Assembly: GCF_025962655.1 (NCBI RefSeq)
Contig: NZ_JAGFPE010000001.1
Span: forward strand, 1,240,001 to 1,304,000
Length of the DNA: 64,000 bases
Source: Candidatus Symbiopectobacterium sp. NZEC151
Lineage (GTDB): Bacteria; Pseudomonadota; Gammaproteobacteria; Enterobacterales; Enterobacteriaceae
Reading direction: 5' to 3'
Part shown: positions 1-9,750 of the stretch, piece by piece
Numbering within the stretch: the stretch's first letter is position 1
Layout: each line of letters starts with the position of its first letter
The notes under the pieces: model-generated
What the model saw: only the letters and a program-made list of their open reading frames with translations
What the model was told of the DNA's origin: nothing
Database searches by the model: none
Program-made: the position numbers and the translations under genes

Positions 1-3000
1 GCGGTCAGTGAACGGGCTGCGGGCTGTTCGTAATCCTGGCCTTCATCATCCAGCCAATCGATACGTTTCATTTTGCGTACCACCACGAATTCGTCGCGGT
101 TACACCCGACTGTGCCGTAGTAGTTAAAGCCGTAGGCTAACTGCGCATAACCGCCGATCATGTGCGTCGGTTTCGGCGTAATACGCGTCACCGAGTTGTG
201 AATGCCGCCGCGCTGCGCCGTGATCTCTGACCCTGGCAGGTTTACGATACGCTCCTGCGCGTGGTACATCATGGTCATGCCTGCCGGTACACGCTGGCTC
301 ACCACCGCACGCGCCGTCAGCGCGCCGTTGGTGTTGAACGCTTCCACCCAGTCGTTGTCCACGATGCCCAGATCCCGTGCATCATCCTCACTCAGCCAGA
401 TAACCGGCCCACCGCGCCCCAACGTCAGCATCAACAGGTTGTCGCTGTAGGTGGAGTGAATGCCCCACTTCTGGTGTGGCGTCAGGAAGTTGAGCGGCTT
501 CTCAGGGTTGCCGTTCGGTTTCTGATTAATCACCGGTGCCACCGCACGGGTATCCACGGGCGGGCGGTACACCAACAGGCTTTCACCAAAGGCACGCATC
601 CATTCGTGATCCTGATACAGTTGCTGACGGCCCGACAGCGTGCGCCAGGGAATCAGTTCATGTACGTTGGTGTAGCAGGCGTTGTAGGAGACATGTTCAT
701 CTTCCAACCCTGACCAGGTCGGGCTGGAGATAATTTTGCGCGGCTGAGCCTGAATATCGCGGAAGCGAATTTTTTCGTCTTCTTTATTCAGCGCCAGATG
801 CCTGTGGTCACGACCGGTAAACTTGCTCAACGCCTCCCAGGCTTTTACTGCCACCTGGCCGTTGGTTTCCGGTGCCAGCGCCAGGATCATTTCCGCCGCA
901 TCGATGGCGGTGTCAATTTTCGGACGACCGGCCGCTGCGCCATCAGCCTTGGTGTAGTTGAGTTTTTTCAGGAAATCGACTTCGGTTTGCGTGTTCCAGC
1001 CAATGCCTTTACCGCCGTTACCCAGCTTGTCCAGCAACGGCCCTACGGAGGTGAAGCGTTCGTAGAGGTTCGGGTAATCGCGTTCTACCACCATCAGGTG
1101 CGGTGCAGTTTTGCCGGGGATCAGATCGCACTCGCCTTTTTTCCAGTCATCCACGCCGAACGGTTGTGCCATTTCGGCGGCAGAATCGTGTTGGATCGGC
1201 AGCGTCACCAGATCGGTTTCCACACCGAGGTGCCCCTGACAAAGGCTGGAGAAGGTTTTGGCGATGCCTTTGTAGATTTCCCAATCACTCTTGGCATCCC
1301 AGGCTGGATCGACGGCGGCAGAGAGCGGGTGAATAAACGGATGCATATCCGAGGTATTCATGTCGTCTTTTTCGTACCAGGTGGCCGTCGGCAATACGAT
1401 ATCGGAATAGAGACAGGTGCTGGACATGCGGAAATCCAGCGTCACCACCAGATCCAGCTTGCCTTCACCGCCCTGCGCCTGCCACTCCACCTCTTCTGGC
1501 ATAACGCCGCCCTGCTTACCGAGATCCTGACCTTGCAGGCCGTGTTCGGTGCCGAGCAGGTATTTGAGCATGTATTCGTGCCCTTTACCGGACGAGCCCA
1601 GCAGGTTGGAGCGCCAGATAAACAGGTTGCGCGGGAAGTTTTGCGGATTGTCCGGCTGTTCAGCGGCAAACGCGATATCGCCGGTTTTTAGCGCCTGTAC
1701 GGCATACTCTTGCGGCGTCATCCCCGCTTGCTGCGCGTTGGCGGCAATACGGAGCGGGTTGACGTTCAACTGCGGCGCAGAGGGCAGCCACCCCATGCGT
1801 TCGGCACGCACGTTAAAATCGATCATGCTGCCGGTAAAACGGGATTTATCCGCCAGCGGCGACAGGAATTCTTGCGGTGCTACCGTTTCGTAACGCCATT
1901 GGCTGGAGTGGTTATAGAAAAAGGAGGTACTGTTCATGTGGCGCGGCGGACGCTGCCAGTCAAGACCGAACGCCAGCGGCGTCCAACCGGTCTGCGGACG
2001 CAGTTTTTCCTGGCCGACATAGTGCGCCCAACCGCCACCGCTTTGGCCGACGCAGCCGCAGAACACCAACATGTTGATCAAACCACGGTAGTTCATGTCC
2101 ATGTGATACCAGTGGTTGATACCGGCACCCACGATAATCATTGAACGGCCGTGCGTTTTGTCGGCGTTATCCGCGAATTCGCGCGCGATACGCACGATGT
2201 TGTGGCGAGAAACACCGGTGATCTGCTCGGCCCATGCCGGGCTGTAGGCTTTCACCTCATCGTAGTCACGGGCGCAGTTATCATCGTTCAGTCCGCGATC
2301 CAGCCCGTAATTCGCCAGCGTCAGGTCGTAAACGCTGGCAACCAGCGCTTCGCTGCCATCGGCCAGCGTCAGGCGTTTTACCGGCAGTTTATGGCGTAAC
2401 ACTTCGTCGAGTGCGACGCTGCTGAAGTGCTCGCTTGGCAATCCACCAAAGTACGGGAAGCCAACCTCCGCCACCTCATCGTGCGCACCCAGCAGGCTTA
2501 AACGCAGTTGTACTTCTTCACCACTGACGCCGTCGCGTTGCTCCAGATTCCATTTACCCTGATCGCCCCAACGGTAGCCAATTGAGCCTTGCGGCGCGGT
2601 CAGATTGCCACTCTGCTCATCAATCGCCACCGTTTTCCACTGCGGGTGATTCTCCTGACCGAGGTTGTCCACCAGATCGGACGCACGCAGCATACGGCCC
2701 GCCGCGTAGTAACCCTCTTCACGCGGTTCCAATAGCACCAGCATCGGCATGTCGGTATAGCGGCGCACGTAGTCGGTGAAATAGCGGCTTGGGTTGTCCA
2801 GATGAAACTCTTTGAGGATCACATGGCCCATCGCCAGCGCCATGGCGCTGTCAGTGCCCTGTTTCGGATTCAACCACTGGTCACACAGCTTGGCGATTTC
2901 CGCATAATCCGGCGTGACGGCCACGGTTTTGGTGCCTTTGTAACGCACTTCGGCAAAGAAATGTGCATCCGGGGTACGCGTTTGTGGCACGTTGGAACCC

Positions 3001-3758
3001 CAGGCGATGATGTACGACGAGTTGTACCAGTCGGCTGATTCCGGCACGTCGGTCTGCTCGCCCCAGGTTTGCGGCGACGCCGGCGGTAAATCGCAATACC
3101 AATCGTAGAAGCTCAGGCAGACACCGCCGAGCAACGAGAGATAGCGAGCACCCGCCGCATAAGACACCATCGACATCGCCGGGATTGGCGAGAAGCCGAT
3201 AATGCGGTCGGGTCCAAAGGTTTTAGCGGTGTACACGTTGGAGGCCGCGATCAGTTCGTTGACTTCGTTCCAATCAGAGCGGACAAAGCCGCCGCGACCA
3301 CGGATTTTCTTGTAGTAGGCGGTTTTTTCCGGGTCCGTCACGATGGAAGCCCAGGCATCGACCGGATCGGGATGCGCCAGTTTGGCTTCGCGCCACAGCT
3401 TGAGCAGCCGCTTGCGCATCATCGGGTACTTCAGGCGGTTTGCGCTGTAGAGATACCAGGAATAGCTGGCACCGCGTGGGCAGCCGCGCGGTTCATGGTT
3501 TGGCAGGTCCGGACGGGTTCGAGGATAGTCGGTCTGCTGCGTTTCCCAGGTGACCAGACCATTTTTCACATAGATTTTCCAACTGCACGATCCGGTGCAG
3601 TTGACGCCGTGCGTTGAGCGTACCACTTTATCGTGCTGCCAACGGCTGCGGTACCCATCTTCCCAATCCCGGTTGGTATTGAGCGTTTGACCGTGCCCAT
3701 CTGCAAAGGGTTCGGCCAATTGTTTAAAGTAACGTAACCGGTCAAGAAATTTGCTCAT
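1..3758 (-). CDS. narG: Respiratory nitrate reductase A, alpha subunit (3' end cut by window)
   Basis: Catalytic molybdopterin subunit of the membrane-bound nitrate reductase NarGHI, which reduces nitrate to nitrite on the cytoplasmic face using quinol electrons. The ATG at 3758 begins MSKFLDRLRYFKQ, the vestigial twin-arginine-like N-terminus typical of NarG. The FS0 iron-sulfur motif HGVNCTGSC lies near residue 50 and the Mo-ligand region YNSSYIIAWGSN near residue 220. About 1252 codons are inside the window and the last readable residues (DYEQPAARSLT) align near the family's C-terminus, so only a few codons, plus narHJI, lie outside. It lies downstream of narK on the same strand, with an FNR box about 130 bp upstream. 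I spot-checked the frame in many places rather than codon by codon. Confidence 0.96.
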   Translation of the reverse strand, partial: MSKFLDRLRYFKQLAEPFADGHGQTLNTNRDWEDGYRSRWQHDKVVRSTHGVNCTGSCSWKIYVKNGLVTWETQQTDYPRTRPDLPNHEPRGCPRGASYSWYLYSANRLKYPMMRKRLLKLWREAKLAHPDPVDAWASIVTDPEKTAYYKKIRGRGGFVRSDWNEVNELIAASNVYTAKTFGPDRIIGFSPIPAMSMVSYAAGARYLSLLGGVCLSFYDWYCDLPPASPQTWGEQTDVPESADWYNSSYIIAWGSNVPQTRTPDAHFFAEVRYKGTKTVAVTPDYAEIAKLCDQWLNPKQGTDSAMALAMGHVILKEFHLDNPSRYFTDYVRRYTDMPMLVLLEPREEGYYAAGRMLRASDLVDNLGQENHPQWKTVAIDEQSGNLTAPQGSIGYRWGDQGKWNLEQRDGVSGEEVQLRLSLLGAHDEVAEVGFPYFGGLPSEHFSSVALDEVLRHKLPVKRLTLADGSEALVASVYDLTLANYGLDRGLNDDNCARDYDEVKAYSPAWAEQITGVSRHNIVRIAREFADNADKTHGRSMIIVGAGINHWYHMDMNYRGLINMLVFCGCVGQSGGGWAHYVGQEKLRPQTGWTPLAFGLDWQRPPRHMNSTSFFYNHSSQWRYETVAPQEFLSPLADKSRFTGSMIDFNVRAERMGWLPSAPQLNVNPLRIAANAQQAGMTPQEYAVQALKTGDIAFAAEQPDNPQNFPRNLFIWRSNLLGSSGKGHEYMLKYLLGTEHGLQGQDLGKQGGVMPEEVEWQAQGGEGKLDLVVTLDFRMSSTCLYSDIVLPTATWYEKDDMNTSDMHPFIHPLSAAVDPAWDAKSDWEIYKGIAKTFSSLCQGHLGVETDLVTLPIQHDSAAEMAQPFGVDDWKKGECDLIPGKTAPHLMVVERDYPNLYERFTSVGPLLDKLGNGGKGIGWNTQTEVDFLKKLNYTKADGAAAGRPKIDTAIDAAEMILALAPETNGQVAVKAWEALSKFTGRDHRHLALNKEDEKIRFRDIQAQPRKIISSPTWSGLEDEHVSYNACYTNVHELIPWRTLSGRQQLYQDHEWMRAFGESLLVYRPPVDTRAVAPVINQKPNGNPEKPLNFLTPHQKWGIHSTYSDNLLMLTLGRGGPVIWLSEDDARDLGIVDNDWVEAFNTNGALTARAVVSQRVPAGMTMMYHAQERIVNLPGSEITAQRGGIHNSVTRITPKPTHMIGGYAQLAYGFNYYGTVGCNRDEFVVVRKMKRIDWLDDEGQDYEQPAARSLT

Positions 3759-3884
3759 CCGGACTCTCCTGCTGCGAAGCCTGTTGGCTTCTGTCGTTAT
3801 GAATGCGCGTAGCCGATACGGTGTGTTGCCTACGGCACATTGCTCCAATTGGCGCTAGGGTAACGACCTGAGGCGGGTTCGAAA

Positions 3885-3898
3885 TTGATACCGATCAA
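3885..3898 (-). promoter_or_regulatory. FNR box upstream of narG
   Basis: TTGATACCGATCAA is a perfect match to the FNR consensus TTGAT-N4-ATCAA. It lies about 127 bp before the narG start, where an activating site near -41.5 would put the transcription start around 3850. This fits oxygen control of narGHJI as in E. coli. NarL heptamers are less clear here; a TACCCAA/AGGGATA pair near 4002-4017 is only suggestive. Confidence 0.85.
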
Positions 3899-4156
3899 GC
3901 TCCTCCGGGGTGCCAAACGGCAACGCCGAGTGAAATACCACCAAGGGATTACGAAAATAAAAACTGATATCCATATGAAAAATATAGATATTAATAACCT
4001 TTATACCCAAAGGGATAACAATGATTTCCACTCGTGACTATTTGGAGGTAGGTAGAGTGGTGAGAGGTGGATAGAACGCAAAACGCGGCGCAAATGTGCG
4101 CCGCGCGAGGTTGCTGAAAATTCACTTTACGCTTCATCATCCCCGGCTCTATTCCT

Positions 4157-4240
4157 CGTCATCCTCGGCGAAAGCCGGGGATCTCTGTCAGAATGAACGC
4201 GTTTCTTCTGTGCGAGATTCCCGCTTTCGCGGGAATGACG
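4157..4240. repeat. Pair of inverted palindromic repeat units between narK and narG
   Basis: Two related units face each other. The left unit (4157-4184) begins CGTCATCCTCGGCGAAAGCC. The right unit (4215-4240) is AGATTCCCGCTTTCGCGGG followed by AATGACG. The reverse complement of the right unit matches most of the left, so the pair forms an imperfect inverted repeat of about 84 bp. The GTCATTCCCGCGAAAGCGGG core resembles dispersed REP/MITE-like palindromes of proteobacteria. It sits 3' of narK and could act as a hairpin in the narK-narG intergenic region. Confidence 0.7.
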
Positions 4241-4273
4241 GACGCGGCGGGTAGCCCACCATCAGGTTAGCGG

Positions 4274-5674
4274 CTAGCGCGCTGTTTTACGCCCATAAAA
4301 CAGCCAGGTGACCAACACGCACACCACATAACACAGGATAAACACTTTTATCGCCCCTGCCGGTGAACCGGTCAGTTCGAGCGACGTCCCGAACGCTTTG
4401 GGGATAAAGAATCCGCCGATAGCGCCAATGGCAGAGATAAAGCCAAGCGCGGCAGCGGAGTCCGTCGCCGCTTCACGCAGCGCATCGTCATCGCTGCCAC
4501 CGCGCGCTTTAACGCGCTCTGCGGTCAAACGTCGGAAAATCACAGCAATCATCTGGAAGGTCGATCCACTGCCCAACCCGGCGGTGAGGAACAGCAGCAT
4601 AAACAGCCCAAAGAACACGGCGAAGCTGCCCGCATGACCATCAGCAGCCAGCGACAGATAGAGCAATATCGAGAATATCGTCATCAGGATAAAGTTGATC
4701 AGCGTGACGCGCACGCCGCCGAAACGGTCGGACAGCATTCCCCCTACCGGTCGCGCCAATGCCCCGAGTAACGGGCCAAAGAACGCGTAGTGCAGAATCA
4801 CGATATCGGGAAATTGCGTTTTGGCGAGCATGGCAAACCCTGCGGAGAACCCGATAAACGAGCCAAACGTGGAGAGATAAAGAAAGCTGAGTACCCACAA
4901 GTGCAAGCGCTTGAGCACCGGCAACTGCTGACTGATTGAGGCTTTGGTGGTGCTCAGATCGTTCATGCCAAACCAGGCCGCCAGCGATGCTACCAGCAGG
5001 AAGGGCACCCAAATCCAGGCGGCACGGTACAACCACACGGTACTGCCATCAGCCTGCGCTACGCCACCGGCGGAGCCGAGTAAGGGCAAGAAGATAACCA
5101 ACGGCACCAGAATTTGCATCACGCTGACGCCGAGATTGCCCAACCCGCCATTTAGCCCCAGCGCACCGCCCTGTCTGGCTTTGGGGAAAAAGAAACTGAT
5201 ATTTGCCATGCTGGAAGCAAAATTGGCCCCGGCAAAACCGCACAGCAACGAGATGATGACAAAGGTGTGATACGGCGTTTGCGTATCCTGCACCACAAAC
5301 CCCAGCCACAGACACGGGATCACCAGAATCGAGGTACTCAGCGTGGTCCAACGCCGCCCACCAAAAAGGGGGATGACAAAGGAGTACGGTACGCGCAGCA
5401 GCGCACCGGACACCGAGGGCAACGCGGTTAATAAAAACAGTTGATCTGTCGAGAAGTGAAAACCCACTTTATTCAGGTTAACGGCCACGGTGCTAAACAG
5501 CATCCAGACACAGAAAGAGAGCAATAAGCACGGGATGGAAATCCACAGGTTACGGGTGGCGATGCGCTGACCGTGCCGTTGCCAGAAATCGGGATCTTCC
5601 GGATACCACTCCCCAATGGTCGCGTTAAGCGGCTTTCTCGTAGGATCATTTTTTGTTGTTGTAGGCTGCGTCAT
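4274..5674 (-). CDS. narK: Nitrate/nitrite antiporter NarK
   Basis: Inner-membrane major-facilitator transporter that exchanges nitrate for nitrite. The protein is 466 residues with about 12 hydrophobic segments and follows E. coli NarK almost throughout: NLWISIPCLLL near 45, the conserved PYSF arginine region (LLRVPYSF), the nitrate-signature glycine-rich stretch GGALGLNGGLGNLGVSVMQ near 175, and GLGSGSTFQMIAVIFR near 385. I place the start at 5674 (MTQPTTTKND), which has a GAGG ribosome site five bases before it; an in-frame ATG at 5743 would add 23 residues absent from the family. It is followed by narG on the same strand, is divergent from narXL, and has an FNR box upstream. Confidence 0.96.
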   Translation of the reverse strand: MTQPTTTKNDPTRKPLNATIGEWYPEDPDFWQRHGQRIATRNLWISIPCLLLSFCVWMLFSTVAVNLNKVGFHFSTDQLFLLTALPSVSGALLRVPYSFVIPLFGGRRWTTLSTSILVIPCLWLGFVVQDTQTPYHTFVIISLLCGFAGANFASSMANISFFFPKARQGGALGLNGGLGNLGVSVMQILVPLVIFLPLLGSAGGVAQADGSTVWLYRAAWIWVPFLLVASLAAWFGMNDLSTTKASISQQLPVLKRLHLWVLSFLYLSTFGSFIGFSAGFAMLAKTQFPDIVILHYAFFGPLLGALARPVGGMLSDRFGGVRVTLINFILMTIFSILLYLSLAADGHAGSFAVFFGLFMLLFLTAGLGSGSTFQMIAVIFRRLTAERVKARGGSDDDALREAATDSAAALGFISAIGAIGGFFIPKAFGTSLELTGSPAGAIKVFILCYVVCVLVTWLFYGRKTAR

Positions 5675-5766
5675 AAAAACCTCAGTGAGTAAAAACTCGG
5701 TATATAACCCTGAGGAAATAACAGGGTATTCAGGGCGCAACATGAGGGATGCCAGTGTAAATAAAA

Positions 5767-5780
5767 TTGATATGAATCAA
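5767..5780 (-). promoter_or_regulatory. FNR box upstream of narK
   Basis: TTGATATGAATCAA is a perfect TTGAT-N4-ATCAA FNR half-site pair, about 93 bp upstream of the narK start codon. It fits anaerobic activation of narK as in E. coli. Confidence 0.85.
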
Positions 5781-5929
5781 CGCGCTGTCAGGTAAAAAAC
5801 GCCCTACCAACGCCACCCACCCCCTTGTGAGTAACCCTGAGTTAAAAAATAAAAACCGCGAATTCAGCCCGTTAACGCGGCATTAACCTCAACTACTCCC
5901 AGCCATGATCCGCGATGGATATTTGTGGG

Positions 5930-5945
5930 TACTTATTAAGGGGTA
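5930..5945. promoter_or_regulatory. NarL/NarP 7-2-7 inverted heptamer site
   Basis: TACTTAT-TA-AGGGGTA matches the TACYYMT-N2-AKRRGTA arrangement recognised by phosphorylated NarL and NarP at every consensus position. It lies in the narK-narX divergent region, about 255 bp from the narK start and 145 bp from the narX start, so it could serve either promoter. The rest of this 416-bp gene-free stretch (5675-6090) shows only the FNR box. Confidence 0.7.
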
Positions 5946-6090
5946 TAGGGTTATATCAAAGGATGGTGAAGAATGCAGACCTATCAGATACCGTTAGCGT
6001 TGCCGCGCTATTCAGCCACAACGCACACGCGCAAAAACAGGACATTCGTTGAACAACAATGTGAGCGAAGGATGGCGACGTGGAGTTCTC

Positions 6091-7902
6091 ATGGTTAAAC
6101 GCCTTTTGCTGCCGCTGTCACTGACACATCAGGTAGCGATGCTGATGCTGTTACTCGGACTCCTCGGCATTGCGGGCATGGCCATATCCAGTTGGATGTC
6201 ACAGAACATTCAAGGGAATGCGCACGCCATCAATAAAGCGGGCTCCTTGCGCATGCAGAGCTATCGCCTGCTCTCCATGGTGCCGTTATCCAACAGCAAC
6301 CACATTTATCTGGACGATCTCGAACGCGATGAGGCCAACAGCGATTTGCAACAGGCGGTGCGTCGCGAAGGGTTAAGCGAACCGTTTTCTGAATTGCGCG
6401 CGTTCTGGCAAACCCAACTTCGTCCTCAGTTACAGCAGGCATCGCGACCCGACGAAGCCGCCAGCGATGTCGCCGCCTTTGTTGCGCAGTTGGACGCACT
6501 GGTGTCCGCCATCGATCACAGCACCGAAGAGCGCATCGCGCTGGTCACCAAAATCCAACGCCTGTTTATCGCGCTAATGGGCATGGTGCTGCTGGCAACC
6601 ATTCTCTATTTGCGCCACCGTTTGCTGACGCCGCTGCGTAAACTGGTCGCCATGGCACAGGCCATCGGCCACGGTGATTTCAGCGAACGTGTCAGCCTCT
6701 CCGGCAAAGATGAAATGAGCACGCTGGCGCAAGCGCTGAACAGCATGTCGGACGAACTTTCTGCCATCTACCACCAGTTGGAACAACGCGTCGCGGAACA
6801 GACCACCCGTCTGCGTCAGAAAAACGATACCCTTTCCTTCCTGTACCGCGCCAGCCGTCGGTTGCATACCAATGCGCCGCTGTGCAGTCGGGTGATGCCT
6901 ATTCTCAACGAGCTGCCCGCCTTAACCCCGCTGAAAAATATCCAACTGCGGCTCTATGAGAGTAATAATCAGGAGCAGTTTCACCAGTTTAGTCACCAAA
7001 CGCCTTACGATGCGGCAAGCTGTCCTGACACCAACTGCCAAAGCTGTGGTTTATACAGCAGCGCGAATACCGCCAGCGGCGAGCCGGTATTTTGGACGTT
7101 ACACGATCAACACCATCAATACGGCATGGTGCTGGCCACGCGTGCCAGTGAGTGCGAACTGAGCCCCGATCAACAGCAGTTGTTGAATACCCTGTTGGGC
7201 CAACTCACCAGCACATTGGCGCTCGAACGCCAATCTGAGCACCAGCAGCAGTTGATACTGATGGAAGAGCGTGCGGCAATCGCGCGTGAATTGCATGATT
7301 CACTAGCCCAATCGCTCTCCTGCCTGAAAATTCACGTCAGTTGCATTCAGATGCAAGGCGGAAATCTGTCGGATGAGGTACGCAGTCAGTTGACCGAGAT
7401 GCGCGAAGAGCTGAACACCGCCTACCGTCAACTGCGCGAGCTGTTGACCACCTTTCGACTTCAGCTCAACGAATCCGGCCTGTTGGCCGCGCTGCGCGCC
7501 ACCGTTGAAGAATATGAAAAACGGTTGGGATTCCCCCTGCGTTTGCATTATCAATTGCCACCGCAAGCGGTATCGGCCCATCAGGGGATTCATGTCCTGC
7601 AAATTGTGCGTGAGGCGCTCAGCAATATCTACAAACACGCGCAGGCCAGCGAGGTGGACATTACGCTGGTGCGGCGCGAAAAACGTATCGAATTGACCGT
7701 GCGGGATAACGGCATCGGCATCGTTCAGGATAGCCAGCGCGCCAATCATTACGGTTTGATTATCATGCGCGACCGCGCGCACAGCCTGCACGGAGAGTGC
7801 GTCATTGCGCGCCATCAGGATGGCGGAACACAGGTGAAGGTCACGTTTGACGCAGAAAACCGCTACCGCCCAGAATTAACAGGAGAACACCATGACGAAT
7901 GA
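6091..7902 (+). CDS. narX: Nitrate/nitrite sensor histidine kinase NarX
   Basis: Membrane sensor kinase that phosphorylates NarL in response to nitrate. Features in order: TM1 near residues 10-37; the periplasmic P-box [17 protein letters not shown], the nitrate-binding helix; TM2 near 165-185; a HAMP domain; the cysteine cluster CPDTNCQSC; the HisKA_3 phosphorylation motif [14 protein letters not shown]; and the ATPase motif DNGIGI. I chose the ATG at 6091 (MVKRLLLPL), which has a GGAG just upstream and aligns with the E. coli N-terminus; a TTG at 6049 would add 14 unneeded residues. The length is 603 residues, near the usual 598. The 3' end overlaps narL by 11 bp. Confidence 0.96.
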   Translation: MVKRLLLPLSLTHQVAMLMLLLGLLGIAGMAISSWMSQNIQGNAHAINKAGSLRMQSYRLLSMVPLSNSNHIYLDDLERDEANSDLQQAVRREGLSEPFSELRAFWQTQLRPQLQQASRPDEAASDVAAFVAQLDALVSAIDHSTEERIALVTKIQRLFIALMGMVLLATILYLRHRLLTPLRKLVAMAQAIGHGDFSERVSLSGKDEMSTLAQALNSMSDELSAIYHQLEQRVAEQTTRLRQKNDTLSFLYRASRRLHTNAPLCSRVMPILNELPALTPLKNIQLRLYESNNQEQFHQFSHQTPYDAASCPDTNCQSCGLYSSANTASGEPVFWTLHDQHHQYGMVLATRASECELSPDQQQLLNTLLGQLTSTLALERQSEHQQQLILMEERAAIARELHDSLAQSLSCLKIHVSCIQMQGGNLSDEVRSQLTEMREELNTAYRQLRELLTTFRLQLNESGLLAALRATVEEYEKRLGFPLRLHYQLPPQAVSAHQGIHVLQIVREALSNIYKHAQASEVDITLVRREKRIELTVRDNGIGIVQDSQRANHYGLIIMRDRAHSLHGECVIARHQDGGTQVKVTFDAENRYRPELTGEHHDE

Positions 7903-8554
7903 AGTGACAAATGACGATAGCGCGACCCTTTTATTGATTGACGATCACCCGATGTTGCGCAATGGCGTAAAACAGCTGCTCAGCATGGTGCCCGGTTTGT
8001 GCGTGGTGGGTGAAGCCAGCGACGGGGAACAAGGGGTGATATTGGCAGCAGAGTTGGACCCGGATCTGATTTTGCTGGATCTGAACATGCCCGGCATGAA
8101 TGGATTGGAAACGCTGGTGCGTTTGCGAGAAAAGGCGCTCTCTGGCCGCGTGGTGGTGTTTAGCGTTTCCGATCATGAAGATGACGTGGTGAGCGCGTTG
8201 AAAAACGGTGCGGACGGCTACCTGCTCAAAGACATGGAACCGGAAGATCTGTTGGCGTCGTTGCATCAGGCCGCATCGGGAAAGATGGTGCTTAGCGAAA
8301 CCCTGATGCCGATCCTCGCCGCCAGCCTGCGTGAAAATCGTCAGGGTAGCGATCGCAGCATTCAGCAGTTGACGCCCCGTGAGCGCGATATTCTGAAACT
8401 GCTGGCACAAGGGCTTGCCAATAAGGTGATTGCACGCAAACTCTCCATCACGGAAAGTACCGTGAAGGTGCACGTTAAGCATCTGCTGAAAAAAATGAAG
8501 CTGAAATCGCGTGTGGAAGCGGCAGTATGGGTGCTGCAAGAGAAAATATTTTAA
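7892..8554 (+). CDS. narL: Nitrate/nitrite response regulator NarL
   Basis: DNA-binding response regulator paired with NarX; in E. coli it activates narG and narK and represses other anaerobic genes. It has 220 residues: an N-terminal receiver domain with the acidic pair in LLIDDHPML, the phosphoacceptor aspartate in [13 protein letters not shown] and the conserved lysine in YLLKDMEP, then a LuxR-type helix-turn-helix ([11 protein letters not shown] ... [16 protein letters not shown]). AGGAGA precedes the ATG and the gene overlaps the end of narX, which suggests translational coupling. An inverted repeat (GCCGGGA/TCCCGGC, about 8558-8585) follows but lacks a T-run. Confidence 0.97.
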   Translation: MTNEVTNDDSATLLLIDDHPMLRNGVKQLLSMVPGLCVVGEASDGEQGVILAAELDPDLILLDLNMPGMNGLETLVRLREKALSGRVVVFSVSDHEDDVVSALKNGADGYLLKDMEPEDLLASLHQAASGKMVLSETLMPILAASLRENRQGSDRSIQQLTPRERDILKLLAQGLANKVIARKLSITESTVKVHVKHLLKKMKLKSRVEAAVWVLQEKIF

Positions 8555-8602
8555 TCGCCGGGAGCCGTCGTAAGCGACATCCCGGCGGCGCCGCGTTGGC
8601 GG

Positions 8603-9391
8603 TTATCGCAAGAAGATTTTGCCTTCCGAATAGGTGATAGCCTGGCCGCTAATCAGCACCCGATCGCCTTGCCATTGGCAATGCAAATCGCCGCCACGTG
8701 CGGAAACCTGGCGTGCACGCATCGCGGTTTTTCCCAAACGATCGTGCCAGTAGGGGATCAGCATGCTGTGCGCCGAGCCCGTGACCGGATCTTCGGCAAC
8801 GGCTTCTCCCGGGCAGAAAAAGCGACTGACAAAATCATAGTCGTCTCCAGGCGCCGTCACACACACCATTTTGCCCAGGGGCTTCATGGCGTGAATATCT
8901 GGTGTTAACGCCTCTACCTGCTGCTGGTTTTCCAACACCACCAGATAATCGCGCGCCGCGCGCACCTCTACGGCTTTTTCGATCCCCAAACAGTGCAACA
9001 GCAGCGATGGCGGCGTGACCGGCTCCGCCTGCCAGGCGGGGAAATCCAGCGTCAAGCCTGCGTCACTGCGCGTGACCGTCAGTTCCCCGACGAACCGGGT
9101 CGAGAAACGGATGGTGTCTCCCGCATGCCCAATGGCGGTGAAAATCACATGCGCTGCTGCCAGGGTGGCATGTCCACACAGGTTGATTTCGCCCTGCGTA
9201 GTGAACCACCGTAACGCATATCCCTGCTCGCTCGGCACAAAAAAGGCCGTTTCCGATTGGTTGTGCTGGCGCGCCATCTGCAACAGGCGTTCATCCGGCA
9301 ACCAGGCTGCCAATGGGCATACCGCTGCCGCATTGCCACCAAACGTGTGCTGCGTGAACGCATCGACCAAGTAAAAATCCACGGTTAACAT
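8603..9391 (-). CDS. PhzF-family epimerase/isomerase-like protein
   Basis: Member of the PhzF (phenazine-biosynthesis-like) family of diaminopimelate-epimerase-fold enzymes, of which E. coli YddE is an uncharacterised example. Visible hallmarks are the N-terminal VDAFTQHTFGGNAAAVC, the active-site glutamate in NQSETAFF near residue 46, GEINLCGHATLAAAH near 67-81 and the C-terminal GEAVAEDPVTGSAHS. The 262 residues are close to the usual 260-300. No phenazine genes are nearby, so the substrate is unknown. It converges with narL and stands alone. Confidence 0.85.
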   Translation of the reverse strand: MLTVDFYLVDAFTQHTFGGNAAAVCPLAAWLPDERLLQMARQHNQSETAFFVPSEQGYALRWFTTQGEINLCGHATLAAAHVIFTAIGHAGDTIRFSTRFVGELTVTRSDAGLTLDFPAWQAEPVTPPSLLLHCLGIEKAVEVRAARDYLVVLENQQQVEALTPDIHAMKPLGKMVCVTAPGDDYDFVSRFFCPGEAVAEDPVTGSAHSMLIPYWHDRLGKTAMRARQVSARGGDLHCQWQGDRVLISGQAITYSEGKIFLR

Positions 9392-9750
9392 TGTTACTCC
9401 TTGATTGTCAGGCGGCTTAGCGCTGTCCTGTGAGATGTCAGGACCCCATAAACGTTACTATCATTGATGTGTGAGAGCGAATTTCCTTCACCGAAAAACC
9501 TGAATGCCGATAACATATGAAAGCCCATCATCCTTAAGAAACTTTACGTTTCTTTTCAGTTGGTTAAATAACATCATGAATATTAAACCATTCCTAAACA
9601 ATATCGGGGATTATCGTCATAATCCTACTTATTCCCGGCAGTTACTTCGCTAAACTCACATTAAGAGTCATTTTTTGCCATTTGCCACAGCCATGATGTG
9701 CGACGCCTTCTGGCGCAACGCGCATCGCTGCTCGGCCCAGAGGGATAATC
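9392..9750. other. Gene-free stretch between the PhzF gene and the acyltransferase gene
   Basis: No coding sequence was found in these 359 bp. A short AAGAAAC-tttac-GTTTCTT inverted repeat at 9536-9554 runs into T-rich sequence and could be a weak terminator or hairpin. The stretch must also hold the divergent promoters of the two flanking genes, but I cannot pick them out with confidence. Confidence 0.5.

Noticed and set aside
798-1691. Plus-strand open frame of 297 residues and others inside narG
   Set aside because: They are antisense to the well-conserved NarG frame; high GC keeps them open.
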